DNA from: Thermus composti
Lineage (GTDB): Bacteria; Deinococcota; Deinococci; Deinococcales; Thermaceae
Direction of reading: 5' to 3'
DNA length: 64,000 nt
Assembly: GCF_014647535.1 (NCBI RefSeq)
Contig: NZ_BMPJ01000009.1
Coordinates: forward strand, 1 to 64,000
Shown: positions 19,357 to 27,872 of the stretch, in pieces
Layout of the letters: each line of letters begins with the position of its first letter
Position numbering within the stretch: position 1 is the first letter of the stretch
Notes under the pieces: generated by a model
Databases searched by the model: none
Told to the model about the DNA's origin: nothing
Seen by the model: the letters and a program-made list of their open reading frames with translations, nothing else
Made by a program: the position numbers and the translations under genes

Positions 19357-19390
19357 GGTCAAGAAGACCTGTTCAAGGAATTTCTGGGGT

Positions 19391-19418
19391 CCCCATCCCG
19401 GCTTGCGCCGGGATGGGG
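19391..19418. terminator. Perfect 12-bp palindrome between convergent genes
   Basis: CCCCATCCCGGC (19391-19402) pairs perfectly with GCCGGGATGGGG (19407-19418) around TTGC. It lies between the DedA gene and the convergent sbtB. There is no good T-tract on either side. Its plan (CCCCAnCC..GGC, four-base loop) is the same as the hairpin at 192-219. Confidence 0.55.
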
Positions 19419-19423
19419 TGGGG

Positions 19424-19726
19424 TCACACGTACTTCTCGCCCCGGACCACCTCCACGTTCTCCACGTAGGCGATGACGGCGTAGTGGGGGAAGTATTCCT
19501 CCTGGAGTTTTTGCAGAATCTTCAGGGCCACCTCCTCGCTCACGATGGTCTCCAGGCGGATGTTCTGCCCCTCCCAGTCCACGCTCCTTATCCCCCGGGA
19601 GCCCTCCCCCCGAGCCGGGGTGATGGTGTAGCCCTTGGCCCCCAGGCGCTTGATCTCCTCCACGAGCCTTTTCTCCAGAAGGCTTTCCGCCACGATGGTC
19701 ACCAGCTTGAGCCGCTTAAGCTCCAT
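19424..19726 (-). CDS. sbtB: PII-like signalling protein, SbtB type
   Basis: 100 aa. A PII/GlnB-fold protein: VTIVAESLLEKRLVEEIKRLGAKGYT at the N-terminus, a T-loop region with [12 protein letters not shown], and the C-terminal strand YVENVEVVRGEKYV that matches SbtB rather than GlnB. Known SbtB proteins bind adenine nucleotides (including cAMP) and control the bicarbonate transporter SbtA, which is encoded 2 nt upstream. There is no C-terminal Cys pair (redox loop). ATG 19726 is chosen because GGGAGG is 7 nt upstream; 19741 would use that site as coding. Confidence 0.85.
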   Translation of the reverse strand: MELKRLKLVTIVAESLLEKRLVEEIKRLGAKGYTITPARGEGSRGIRSVDWEGQNIRLETIVSEEVALKILQKLQEEYFPHYAVIAYVENVEVVRGEKYV

Positions 19727-19728
19727 CC

Positions 19729-20685
19729 CTAACCTCCCCAAAGGACCGCCAGGGCGTGGTAGAGGGGGATCCCCAAGACCAGGTTAAAGGGGAAGGTGAC
19801 GGCGAGGCTTGCCGTGAGGTACAAACTGGGGTTCGCCTGGGGGAGGGCGATGCGGACGGCGGCCGGGGCGGCGATGTAGGAAGCGCTGGCGCTCATGGCC
19901 CCAAGGACCGCCGCCCCCCCCACGCCAAGCCCCGCCTTGAGGCCTAGGTAGACCCCAAGGGCCCCGTGGAAGAGGGCCAGGCCCACGCCGAAAAGGATGA
20001 GCCTAAAGCCCACCTGGCGGAGGACGGAAAGCCTCGAGGCCGCCACCATCCCCAGGTCCAGGAGGAAGAGGGTGAGGGCCCCGTAGAAGGGGTCCACGAA
20101 GAAGGGCTTGACCCGCTCCATCCCCGCTTCCCCCGAGAGGACACCGATCAAAAGCCCCCCGAGGAGGAGGACCACGCTCTTCCCGGCCAAGACCTCGTGG
20201 AGGGCCTCGGAAAGCCTCCCGTTATGCCGTTTGCCCAGAAGGAGGGCTACCACAATCCCCGGCACCTCCAAAAGGGCCACCAGGGTGGGCAAAAACCCTT
20301 GGGCGGCGTGCCCCACCCCCTGGACGAAGGAAAGGGCGGCGAGGAAGGTCACCGCCGAGACGGAGCCGTAGTGGGCGGCGAGGGCGGCGGCGTCCTCCCG
20401 GCTTACCTTGAGGAAGCGCCGGGCCAGGAAGTAGGCGGGAAGAGGCCTAAAAAGCCCCAGGGCCAAGGTGGTGAGGGCGGGGAGGAGGACCACAGAAAGG
20501 GGGGTGTGGGCAAGCTCCACCCCGCCCTTAAACCCGATGGCGAAGAGGAGGTAGATGGAAAGGGCGGTGTAGAGGGCCTCGGGGAAGGCGAGGTCGCTCT
20601 TTAAAAGCCTGGCCGCGATCCCCAGGAAGTAGGCGAGGACCATGGGGGAAAGGAGGTTTAACCGGAGAAGCTCCAAGGCGTCCAT
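19729..20685 (-). CDS. sbtA: Sodium-dependent bicarbonate transporter SbtA
   Basis: 318 aa with about ten membrane helices. It fits the SbtA (formerly DUF897) family: [22 protein letters not shown] at the N-terminus, [31 protein letters not shown] and [17 protein letters not shown] with small-residue and Ser-rich half-helices that bind Na+ and HCO3-. It is translated just ahead of sbtB. In a heterotroph the imported bicarbonate would serve carboxylases or pH balance rather than carbon fixation; that is inference. Divergent from purE. Confidence 0.88.
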   Translation of the reverse strand: MDALELLRLNLLSPMVLAYFLGIAARLLKSDLAFPEALYTALSIYLLFAIGFKGGVELAHTPLSVVLLPALTTLALGLFRPLPAYFLARRFLKVSREDAAALAAHYGSVSAVTFLAALSFVQGVGHAAQGFLPTLVALLEVPGIVVALLLGKRHNGRLSEALHEVLAGKSVVLLLGGLLIGVLSGEAGMERVKPFFVDPFYGALTLFLLDLGMVAASRLSVLRQVGFRLILFGVGLALFHGALGVYLGLKAGLGVGGAAVLGAMSASASYIAAPAAVRIALPQANPSLYLTASLAVTFPFNLVLGIPLYHALAVLWGG

Positions 20686-20696
20686 ACCTCTTGCTC

Positions 20697-20726
20697 TTTA
20701 CTACCATGGGGAAGGGCTTTTACAAT
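20697..20726 (+). promoter_or_regulatory. Promoter of the purE operon
   Basis: A -35-like TTTACT (20697-20702), 18-nt spacer and -10 TACAAT (20721-20726), 8 nt before ATG 20735. The spacing predicts a start at or near the ATG, hence leaderless mRNA. Confidence 0.6.
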
Positions 20727-20734
20727 CCGGTACG

Positions 20735-21229
20735 ATGGCGCCGTTGGTAGGCCTCATCATGGGTTCCCGTTCCGACTGGGAGACCCTGCGCCACGCGGCG
20801 GAGACCCTCGAGGCCCTGGGCATCCCCTACGAGGCGCGGGTGGTCTCCGCCCACCGCACCCCGGACCTCATGGCGGAGTACGCCAAAACCGCCCTGGAGC
20901 GGGGCATCCAGGTGATCATCGCCGGGGCCGGGGGGGCGGCCCACCTCCCCGGCATGACCGCCGCCCACACCCCCCTCCCCGTCCTCGGGGTACCGGTGGA
21001 AAGCCAGGCCCTAAGGGGCCTGGACTCCCTCCTTTCCATCGTGCAGATGCCGGCGGGCATCCCCGTGGGCACCCTGGCCATCGGGAAGGCGGGGGCGGTG
21101 AACGCCGCCCTCCTCGCCGCCAGCATCCTGGGCCTTAAGTACCCCGAGATCCAGGAGCGCCTCAAGGCCTACCGCAAGGCCCAGACCGAGGCGGTCCTGG
21201 CCCACCCCGACCCCCGGGAGGAGGCGTGA
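20735..21229 (+). CDS. purE: N5-carboxyaminoimidazole ribonucleotide mutase
   Basis: 164 aa. Converts N5-CAIR to CAIR in purine synthesis. Motifs: [12 protein letters not shown] at the start, VVSAHRTPD with the catalytic His, [12 protein letters not shown] and PVLGVPV. The frame opens at 20642, but 20735 matches the family N-terminus and the TACAAT -10. Its TGA overlaps the GTG of purK. Confidence 0.97.
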   Translation: MAPLVGLIMGSRSDWETLRHAAETLEALGIPYEARVVSAHRTPDLMAEYAKTALERGIQVIIAGAGGAAHLPGMTAAHTPLPVLGVPVESQALRGLDSLLSIVQMPAGIPVGTLAIGKAGAVNAALLAASILGLKYPEIQERLKAYRKAQTEAVLAHPDPREEA

Positions 21230-22332
21230 TCGGCATCCTAGGCGGCGGGCAGCTTGGGCGGATGCTGGCCCTGGCGGGCTACCCCCTGGGGCTTTCCTTC
21301 CGCTTCCTGGACCCCTCCCCCGAGGCCTGCGCCGGGCAGGTGGGGGCGCTTTTGGTGGGGGGCTTCCTGGACGAGAAAGCCCTTTCCCGCTTCGCCGAGG
21401 GGCTAGACCTCATCACCTACGAGTTTGAGAACGTCCCCGTGGAGGCGGCCCGCCTCCTTGCGGAAAGGCTTCCCGTCTACCCCCCGCCCCTGGCCCTAGA
21501 GGTGGCCCAGGACCGCCTGCGGGAAAAGGCCTTCTTCCAGGGCCTTGGCGTCCCCACCCCTCCCTTTTACCCCGTGGACGGCCTTAGGGACCTGGAGGAG
21601 GCCCTAGGGCGGGTGGGCCTTCCCGCCCTCCTGAAGACGCGGCGGGGCGGATACGACGGCAAGGGGCAAGCCCTGGTGCGCACGCCCGAGGAGGCGGAAA
21701 AGGCCCTGAGGGCCCTTGGGGGAAAGGGGCTTATCCTCGAGGGCTTCGTCCCCTTTGACCGGGAGGTCTCCCTCCTGGCGGTGCGGGGGCGGGCGGGGGA
21801 GGTGGCCTTCTACCCCCTGGTGGAAAACCGCCACCGGGAAGGGATCCTGAGGCTTTCCCTGGCCCCGGCCCCCGGGGCTTCCCCAGAACTCCAGAAGAAA
21901 GCGGAGGGCTACGCCCGAAGGGCCCTGGAGGCCTTGGACTACGTGGGCGTCTTGGCCTTGGAGTTCTTCCAGGTAGGGGAGGAACTCCTCTTCAACGAGA
22001 TGGCCCCCCGGGTGCACAACTCCGGCCACTGGACGATAGAAGGGGCGGAGACCAGCCAGTTTGAAAACCACCTAAGGGCCCTTCTGGGCCTGCCCTTGGG
22101 GAGCACCGCCCCCAGGGGGCATAGCGCCATGGTGAACCTCATCGGCCTTAAGCCCCCCTTCCCCGAGGTCCTCAAGGTGGAAGGGGCCCACCTCCACTGG
22201 TATGGCAAGGCGGTGCGCCCCGGGCGCAAGGTGGGGCACATCACCCTGAGGCGGGACACCCCTGAGGCCTTGCAGGAGGGGCTAGAAGCGCTTTCCCGGG
22301 TACCCGGGCTTTCCTTGGAGGTGCGACGATGA
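21226..22332 (+). CDS. purK: N5-carboxyaminoimidazole ribonucleotide synthase
   Basis: 368-aa ATP-grasp enzyme that carboxylates AIR with ATP and bicarbonate. Motifs: [16 protein letters not shown] at the N-terminus, TYEFENVP, the ATP-binding [27 protein letters not shown] and [18 protein letters not shown] start overlaps the purE stop. Its substrate includes bicarbonate, which the divergent SbtA could supply; this is only a contextual hint. The stop overlaps the next ATG (ATGA). Confidence 0.97.
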   Translation: MIGILGGGQLGRMLALAGYPLGLSFRFLDPSPEACAGQVGALLVGGFLDEKALSRFAEGLDLITYEFENVPVEAARLLAERLPVYPPPLALEVAQDRLREKAFFQGLGVPTPPFYPVDGLRDLEEALGRVGLPALLKTRRGGYDGKGQALVRTPEEAEKALRALGGKGLILEGFVPFDREVSLLAVRGRAGEVAFYPLVENRHREGILRLSLAPAPGASPELQKKAEGYARRALEALDYVGVLALEFFQVGEELLFNEMAPRVHNSGHWTIEGAETSQFENHLRALLGLPLGSTAPRGHSAMVNLIGLKPPFPEVLKVEGAHLHWYGKAVRPGRKVGHITLRRDTPEALQEGLEALSRVPGLSLEVRR

Positions 22333-23387
22333 TCATCTCCGAGCTGGAGGAGACCCTAAAGGAGGAGGCCCGGCTTTTCCTGAACCGGGCGCGGGGGCTA
22401 CGCCCCCCCCACACCGAGGACCTCTTCGCCCGAAGGGCCTACATCGCCCCCGAGGACGTCTACGTGGAAAACTACCCCCGCCGCCGCCCCCTGGCGGCCT
22501 TCAACCCAGGGGCGGTCGTGGAGGGAGAGGTGGTCCACCTCTTCCCCCGCCTCGTCTTTGACTACTACAGCTACGCCTCGGCCATCGGCCACGCCACGCT
22601 GCCCCTAGAGGACCTCCTTTCGGGGCGGATCCCTAAGCCCCTCCCCGTGCGCATCCTCCTCTACCCCACCGAGCTCTTTGAGGCGGTGCGGGGGTGCGAG
22701 GATGCCCGGGCCCACCGCCGGGAGGGGGGCTACGCCTTCTTCTACACGGGAGTGGGGAAGCTGGGGGACGCCCGCAACACCGACAGCAAAGACGTCTTCA
22801 CCGCCCTCCTCTCCCTGGCGGAGTTTGACGAGGCCTTCCAGCTCAAGCGGAAGGCCCCCATCCGCATCGGGCTTTCTGGGGAGGAGACGGGGTTTACCCT
22901 CTACCTGCCCACCAAGAACGCCACCTTCCTCGAGGGGGACCACATCCTCTTAAGGCCGAGCCTCACCGGCCTTCCCGACCTCTGCTGGCGGGGAAGGCTG
23001 AACCTCAAGACCCTCAAGGCCTACGAGCTCAAGCCCATCCTGGCCCCCGAGGCCTTTGAGTACAAGGTGGGCTGGTCCACCAACGCCCTAAGGCTTCCCG
23101 ACGGCACCTACCTCGTGGCCTACCACGGGATCCTCCGCCACGACCTCTCCTACCGCCACGGCTTCATGCGCCTAAGCCCGGAAGGGCGGCCTTTGGGGCT
23201 TTCCCACTACCTCCTCGCTCCCCAGGGCCTGGCGGAGTGCTACGGGGACCGCCCCCTCACCCTCTACGGCAACGGCCTCCTTCTCCACGGGGAGACCCTG
23301 GTCTTCGTGGGGGGCGTGGGGGACTATGCCATGGGGGTCTTCACCGCCCCCCTGGAGGAGGTCCTGAAGCGGGTGGCCCCCCTTTGA
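22329..23387 (+). CDS. GH130-like glycoside phosphorylase/hydrolase family protein
   Basis: 352 aa. The C-terminal half has the five-bladed propeller pattern of GH130 (PF04041): KVGWSTNALRLPDGTYLVAYHGI resembles the family's GWL-x-YHG block, and FVGGVGDYAMGVFTAPLEEVL fits the last blade. The N-terminal 200 residues include PRLVFDYYSYASAIGHATLP and FYTGVGKLGDARNTDSKDV, which I recognise less well. GH130 enzymes act on beta-mannosides. It is translationally coupled to purK (ATGA), which is an unusual context. Substrate unknown. Confidence 0.6.
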   Translation: MIISELEETLKEEARLFLNRARGLRPPHTEDLFARRAYIAPEDVYVENYPRRRPLAAFNPGAVVEGEVVHLFPRLVFDYYSYASAIGHATLPLEDLLSGRIPKPLPVRILLYPTELFEAVRGCEDARAHRREGGYAFFYTGVGKLGDARNTDSKDVFTALLSLAEFDEAFQLKRKAPIRIGLSGEETGFTLYLPTKNATFLEGDHILLRPSLTGLPDLCWRGRLNLKTLKAYELKPILAPEAFEYKVGWSTNALRLPDGTYLVAYHGILRHDLSYRHGFMRLSPEGRPLGLSHYLLAPQGLAECYGDRPLTLYGNGLLLHGETLVFVGGVGDYAMGVFTAPLEEVLKRVAPL

Positions 23388-23390
23388 GGG

Positions 23391-23396
23391 TATAAT
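23391..23396 (+). promoter_or_regulatory. -10 element of the PaaK-like gene
   Basis: A consensus TATAAT just after the preceding stop codon, followed by GGGAGG (23412-23417) and ATG 23424. This is a leadered transcript with a ribosome binding site, unlike many neighbours. No clear -35. Confidence 0.6.
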
Positions 23397-23423
23397 CCTC
23401 CCCAAACCCAAGGGAGGACCGCC

Positions 23424-24560
23424 ATGGACCGGCTTGCCCGATTCCAGGAAGTGGTGCGAAAGGCCAAGGACCACCCCGTCTACCGGGAAAAGCTCCGGGG
23501 GGTGGACCCGGAAAAGCTCACCCTCGAGGACCTCCCCTCCCTCCCCCCCACCACCCGGGAGGAGTGGGTGGCCTACCTCAAGGAAAACCCCCTTCCCCCT
23601 GAGGGGGCGAGCCTCATGCACCTCACCCCAAGCCCCCTTTTGGGCTGGATGCCCGAGTACCTCTCCCAGGAGGACCTCCACTACCAGGCGGAGGCCCTGG
23701 CGGCCTACTACCGAAGGCTTGGGATCGTGGGGAAGAAGGTGCTGGTGGCCTTCAGCTACCACGTCTTCGCCGGGGGGTGGCTCTTCCACCAGGCCCTTTG
23801 GCGGGCGGGGAACCTGGTCTTGCCCCACGGGCCCGGGGAGGCGGCCCGCATCGCCGAACTCGGGCAGCGCTACGGCTTTGACGTCCTGGTGACCAACCCC
23901 TCCTTCGCCCTCAAGGTGGGCCAGGCGGGAGGGCGGTTTCCCTTGCTCCTCGCCGGGGGGGAGCCTTTTACCTCGGTGCCCGGCTTCCGGGAGAAGGTGG
24001 AGGCCCTTCTTGGGGGCGTGGCCCTGGACGCCTACGGTACCAGCGAGCTCGGCATCGTGGCCGGGGAGCGCATGGAAAAGGACGGGCTTTGGGAAATCCC
24101 GGAGATGGCGGTCCTCGAGGTCTTGGACCCCGAGACCCTAAGGCCCGTGGCGGACGGGGAGAAGGGGGAGCTGGTGGTCACCGCCCTAAGCCGCACCCTC
24201 ATGCCCATGGTCCGCTTCCGCACCGGGGATCTGGCCATCGCCGAGAGGCGGGAAGGGCGCATGGTGCTTCCCCGGGGGGTCTTCGGCCGCACGGACCAGA
24301 TGGTGAAGGTGAAGGGGGTGAAGCTCTACCCCACGGAGCTCGCCCCCATCCTGGCGGGCTTCGGCCTGGACCCCAAGGGCTTCCAGGTGGTGGTGGAAAG
24401 GAAGCTGGAAGGGACCGACAAGCTCATCCTCCGCCTCAAGGCGGAAAGGGTCCCCCCGGGGCTCTTTGAGGCCATCCAGAAGGCCACGGGGCTCCGGGTG
24501 GACGAGGCCGAGCTGGTGGAGAACCTGGAAGGGGGCTTCCTGGTGGACCGCCGCTTTTAA
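23424..24560 (+). CDS. PaaK-like adenylate-forming enzyme with a degenerate P-loop
   Basis: 378 aa, shorter than typical phenylacetate-CoA ligases (about 430). It keeps LDAYGTSELG (A5-like), MVRFRTGDLA (A7-like) and GRTDQMVKVKGVKLYPTELAP (A8-like). The SSGTTGxP P-loop expected near residue 70 reads LTPSPLLGWMPEYLSQEDL instead, lacking the Ser/Thr/Gly string that holds ATP phosphates. So it may be inactive, use another ATP mode, or be a different acyl-transferring branch. Substrate unknown. It sits alone behind its own promoter. Confidence 0.7.
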   Translation: MDRLARFQEVVRKAKDHPVYREKLRGVDPEKLTLEDLPSLPPTTREEWVAYLKENPLPPEGASLMHLTPSPLLGWMPEYLSQEDLHYQAEALAAYYRRLGIVGKKVLVAFSYHVFAGGWLFHQALWRAGNLVLPHGPGEAARIAELGQRYGFDVLVTNPSFALKVGQAGGRFPLLLAGGEPFTSVPGFREKVEALLGGVALDAYGTSELGIVAGERMEKDGLWEIPEMAVLEVLDPETLRPVADGEKGELVVTALSRTLMPMVRFRTGDLAIAERREGRMVLPRGVFGRTDQMVKVKGVKLYPTELAPILAGFGLDPKGFQVVVERKLEGTDKLILRLKAERVPPGLFEAIQKATGLRVDEAELVENLEGGFLVDRRF

Positions 24561-24739
24561 AGGACCCCAAAAGGGTATGCCCACGGCCTAGGGCAGGTGC
24601 CGAAAGAGGGCGGGAGCGCCCCGGGCGTTGGCCGTTTGTTATTCTTTTCTCATTTCCACGGGCTATACTCCGCCTCACGGACAAGGCCCTCCTTGGGGTA
24701 TAGTGAGGGCAAACCCGCGCCTTTAGGGAAGGAGGCGGC
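24561..24739 (+). promoter_or_regulatory. Intergenic region with two candidate promoters for the PfkB kinase
   Basis: 179 nt. A small hairpin GGGCG-ggag-CGCCC (24609-24622) is followed by an AT-rich stretch (about 24634-24658, TTTGTTATTCTTTTC) that is striking in this genome. Two -10 hexamers follow: TATACT (24664-24669) and TATAGT (24699-24704). GGAAGGAGG lies just before ATG 24740. Confidence 0.5.
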
Positions 24740-25660
24740 ATGCGGTTCTTCGTGCTGGGAGACATTTCCGTGGACTTGCTTTTCTTCTTGGAACGCATCC
24801 CCGAGCCCGGGGAGGAGGTGCCCTCGAGGCGGGCCCTGATGAAGCCGGGAGGGGCGGGGGGGACGCTGGCGGCCCAGCTGGCCAGCCTCGGCCACCGGGT
24901 CTTCCTGGCGGGCCGGGTGGGGAAGGACCCCTTCGCCGAGCTGGCCCTAAGCCGGGTGCGGGAGGTGGGGGTGGACCTCCGGTACCTCCAGGAAGACCCC
25001 GACCACACCACAAGCTCGGTCCTCATCCTGGTGGTGCCCGGGGGGGAGAGGGCCATGGTGAGCGCCGAGGGGGCGAGCCGCCACTTAGACCCCAGCCTCT
25101 TCAAGCCCCGCTTCCTGGACCAGGCCGACGCCGTGGTCCTCTCCGCCTACGCCCTGGTGGGAGGGCCCTCCCGGAGCTACGCCGTGGCGGTGCTGGAGGC
25201 CGCCAGGAAGCGGGAGCTTCCCATCTTCGCCGACCTGGGCACGGGGGCGGTGCGGGCGGCGGGGGCGGAGCTTCTCAAGTACCTGCGGGGCGTGAGCTGG
25301 CTTTTAATGAACCAGGCGGAACTCCTCGCCCTCACCGGGGCCACCTCCCTCTCCCAAGGGGTGGCCCGGCTTCGCGCCGAGGGGTTTAGCCACCTGGCCA
25401 TCAAGGTGGGGGCCATGGGCTCCATCGTGGTCACCCCGGAAGGGGAGGAGCTTCTAGAGCCCTTCCCCATAGAGGACATCGTGGACTCCACCGGGGCGGG
25501 GGACGCCTACACCGCCGTCTTCGCCCACGCCATCCTGGAGGGGAAAAGCCCCATAGAGGCGGGCCGGCTCGCCAACCTGGCGGGGGCTTTGGCGGCCACG
25601 GGGCTTGGGGCCCAGGGGCGGCTCATCCGGCTAGAGGACCTGGAAGTAGCGGCGGGCTAG
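24740..25660 (+). CDS. PfkB-family carbohydrate kinase (ribokinase-like)
   Basis: 306 aa. Typical PfkB fold: FVLGDISVDLLF at the start, PGGAGGTLAAQLASLGH (the first PfkB signature region), and the C-terminal signature VDSTGAGDAYTAVF with the catalytic Asp and anion hole. The sugar specificity (ribose, fructose, 2-keto-3-deoxygluconate or a nucleoside) cannot be read. No transporter or other sugar gene is adjacent. The last 30 nt overlap the convergent hisH. Confidence 0.88.
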   Translation: MRFFVLGDISVDLLFFLERIPEPGEEVPSRRALMKPGGAGGTLAAQLASLGHRVFLAGRVGKDPFAELALSRVREVGVDLRYLQEDPDHTTSSVLILVVPGGERAMVSAEGASRHLDPSLFKPRFLDQADAVVLSAYALVGGPSRSYAVAVLEAARKRELPIFADLGTGAVRAAGAELLKYLRGVSWLLMNQAELLALTGATSLSQGVARLRAEGFSHLAIKVGAMGSIVVTPEGEELLEPFPIEDIVDSTGAGDAYTAVFAHAILEGKSPIEAGRLANLAGALAATGLGAQGRLIRLEDLEVAAG

Positions 25661-26227
25661 GGCCAGAAACGCAAGGCCCGCCCGGCCGCTCTTCTCGGGG
25701 TGGAACTGGGGGGCGAGGAGGTTTTCCTTGGCGAGGAGGGCGGTGAAGGGGGTGCCCTCGTACTCCCCCTTCCCCAGGGAGTAGGGGGTGAGGGGGCCGT
25801 AGTAGGAGTTGGCGAAGTAAAAGTGGCGCCCCGTGAGGGGGGCGAAGGCCCCGCCGAACGCTAGGGGGTTCCAGCCCATCTGGGGGACCCGGCCTGCAGA
25901 GAAGCGCCGCACCTTCCCGGGAACGAGGCCAAGCCCCCTCACCTCCGGTGCCTCCTCGCTCCCCTCGTAAAGGACCTGCATCCCCACGCAGATCCCCAGG
26001 AAGGGAAGGCCCTTTTCCAGGTGGTCCAGGACCCTTTCCAGGAAGCCGCTTTTCCGGAAGGCCTCCATCACCTGGCCGAAGTGCCCCTGGCCCGGGAGGA
26101 CCAGAAGGTCCGCCTCCTTGTGGGCCTTGGGGTCCTGGGCCACCGCCACGGAGAAGCCCGCGGCCTCGAGGGCCTTGGCGGCGCTGCGCAGGTTCCCCGA
26201 GCCGTAGTCTATGAGGAGGGCCCTCAT
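25631..26227 (-). CDS. hisH: Imidazole glycerol phosphate synthase, glutamine amidotransferase subunit
   Basis: 198 aa class-I glutaminase that feeds ammonia to HisF. DYGSGNLRS at the N-terminus, the nucleophile elbow FLGICVGMQ, and the C-terminal FHPEKSGRAG with His and Glu of the triad. Third gene of hisC-hisB-hisH; its ATG overlaps the hisB stop. hisF is not adjacent. Confidence 0.96.
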   Translation of the reverse strand: MRALLIDYGSGNLRSAAKALEAAGFSVAVAQDPKAHKEADLLVLPGQGHFGQVMEAFRKSGFLERVLDHLEKGLPFLGICVGMQVLYEGSEEAPEVRGLGLVPGKVRRFSAGRVPQMGWNPLAFGGAFAPLTGRHFYFANSYYGPLTPYSLGKGEYEGTPFTALLAKENLLAPQFHPEKSGRAGLAFLALARRYFQVL

Positions 26228-26808
26228 AGCACCCCCTTGGTGCTGGGAAGCCCCTCCCCCGTGAGGCGGGTGGCCCGGTGGAGGGCCCGGGCCAAGGCCT
26301 TGAAGCCCGCCTCCACCACGTGGTGCGCCTCCCGGCCCGAAAGAAGCCTTAGGTGGAGGGTGAGCCGGCCGTGGTTCACCAGGCCCCTAAGGAACTCCCG
26401 CAGGTGGTAGTGGTTCACCCCCCCCGCCGCCCCCACCACGGGCCATTCCTCGGGCCGGTACTCCAGGTGGGGCCTGCCCGAGAGGTCCACCACGCAAAGG
26501 ACCAGGGTCTCGTCCATGGGGGCAAAGGCCTCCCCGTAGCGCTCTATGCCCTTCCCTTCCCCCAAGGCCTCCTTCAAGGCCATCCCCAAGGCGATGCCCA
26601 CGTCCTCCACCAGGTGGTGGACGTCCACCTCTAAATCCCCCTTGGCCTCCACCTCCAGGAGGAAGCGGCCGTGGCGCTGGAGCTGAAGGAGCATGTGGTC
26701 CAAGAAGGGAAGGCCCGTGGCCACCTTGCCCCCGATGGGCCCGTCCAGGCCCAGGCGGAGGCGGACCCAGGTCTCCGCCGTGGCCCGTTCCACCAAGGCC
26801 TCACGCAT
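26224..26808 (-). CDS. hisB: Imidazoleglycerol-phosphate dehydratase
   Basis: 194 aa, monofunctional bacterial form. Two metal-binding repeats are seen: FLDHML ... DVHHLVEDVGIALG and the second HLREFL ... HHVVEAGFKALARALHRAT. Overlaps hisC by 8 nt and hisH by 4 nt. Confidence 0.97.
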   Translation of the reverse strand: MREALVERATAETWVRLRLGLDGPIGGKVATGLPFLDHMLLQLQRHGRFLLEVEAKGDLEVDVHHLVEDVGIALGMALKEALGEGKGIERYGEAFAPMDETLVLCVVDLSGRPHLEYRPEEWPVVGAAGGVNHYHLREFLRGLVNHGRLTLHLRLLSGREAHHVVEAGFKALARALHRATRLTGEGLPSTKGVL

Positions 26809-27844
26809 AGGCCACCCCGAAGGCCGCCCTTAAAAAGGCGTCCATCTCCTCCTTGAGGCCTATGGTCACCCGGAGGCACCCTTCTAGCCCCGGGTAGCGG
26901 TCCTGCCGCCGCACCAGGACGCCCTGGGAAAGGAGGTGGCGGAAGGCCGCCTCGGCGTCGGGGGTCCTCACCAAGAGGAAGTTGGTGTGGCTCGGGTAGG
27001 GGCGCCAGATGGGGTGGGCGAGGAGCTCCCGGTAAACCCGCTCCCTCTGGGCCACCACCTTCTCCACCACCTTCTCCACGTAACCCGGATTTTCCAAGAC
27101 CACCTCCAGGATGGCCCCAGTGTGGGCGGGTAGCACGAAGGGAGGAAGCACCTCCCGCACCACCCGGGCCACCTCCGGGGCGGCCAGGAGGTAGCCCGCC
27201 CGGATCCCCCCCAAGGAGAAAGCCTTGGAGAAGGTGCGGAGCAGGGCCACGTGGGGGTTTTCCCAGGCGAGGGAGCGGAAGTCCGTCCCGGCGAACTCCC
27301 GGTAGGCCTCGTCCACCACGAGAAGCCCCCCCACCTCCTTAGCCCTTTCCGCCAAAGCCCAAAGGGCCTCCTCCGGGAAGAGGGCCCCCGTGGGGGCGTG
27401 GGGGTTGGGGAGGAAGAGGACCCCGCCCCGGAAGGCCTCGAGGAGGGCCCCAAGGTCCAGGGAGAACCCCTCCCCGAGGGGAACGGCCTGGTAGGGGGTC
27501 CCGGCCACCTTAGCGGCGTGGGCGTAGTGGGGGAAGGAGGGGGAAAGGTCCAAGACCGCCTCCGCCGCCAGGGCCAAAGCCAGGATCAGGAGGTTGGAGC
27601 CCGGGGCCAGGACCACCCCCTCCTCGGGAAAGTCCAAGAGGGCGGCAAGCCTTTTCCGCAGCGTCTCGGCGTGGATCTCGGGGTAGCGGTTCCAGGGGAT
27701 GGCCCTAAGGCGCGCCAAAGCCTCCTCCTTGAGCTCCCCGGGAAGGTCCAAGGGGCTTTCGTTCTGGTCCAGCTTCACCGGGGCCTCCTCCTTCTTGTAG
27801 GGGTAAGGGGCGAGGCCCCGGAGGTGCGCCTTGAAGGCCCGCAT
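26801..27844 (-). CDS. hisC: Histidinol-phosphate aminotransferase
   Basis: 347-aa PLP enzyme, fold type I. KLDQNESPLD near residue 24, VDEAYREFAG with the PLP Asp/Tyr, and the Schiff-base lysine in LRTFSKAFSLGGIRAGYL. Exchanges amino groups between imidazole acetol phosphate and glutamate. A TATACT lies 6 nt before the ATG, so it is probably leaderless and heads the hisCBH operon. Confidence 0.95.
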   Translation of the reverse strand: MRAFKAHLRGLAPYPYKKEEAPVKLDQNESPLDLPGELKEEALARLRAIPWNRYPEIHAETLRKRLAALLDFPEEGVVLAPGSNLLILALALAAEAVLDLSPSFPHYAHAAKVAGTPYQAVPLGEGFSLDLGALLEAFRGGVLFLPNPHAPTGALFPEEALWALAERAKEVGGLLVVDEAYREFAGTDFRSLAWENPHVALLRTFSKAFSLGGIRAGYLLAAPEVARVVREVLPPFVLPAHTGAILEVVLENPGYVEKVVEKVVAQRERVYRELLAHPIWRPYPSHTNFLLVRTPDAEAAFRHLLSQGVLVRRQDRYPGLEGCLRVTIGLKEEMDAFLRAAFGVAYA

Positions 27845-27850
27845 GCCCCG

Positions 27851-27866
27851 AGTATAGCGGTAAATT
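27851..27866. promoter_or_regulatory. Divergent -10 elements of hisC and the HEPN remnant
   Basis: On the minus strand TATACT (27856-27851) is 6 nt from the hisC ATG. On the plus strand TAAATT (27861-27866) is 6 nt from the HEPN ATG at 27873. Both spacings fit leaderless transcription; the start codons are 28 bp apart. Confidence 0.5.
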
Positions 27867-27872
27867 CAAGGC

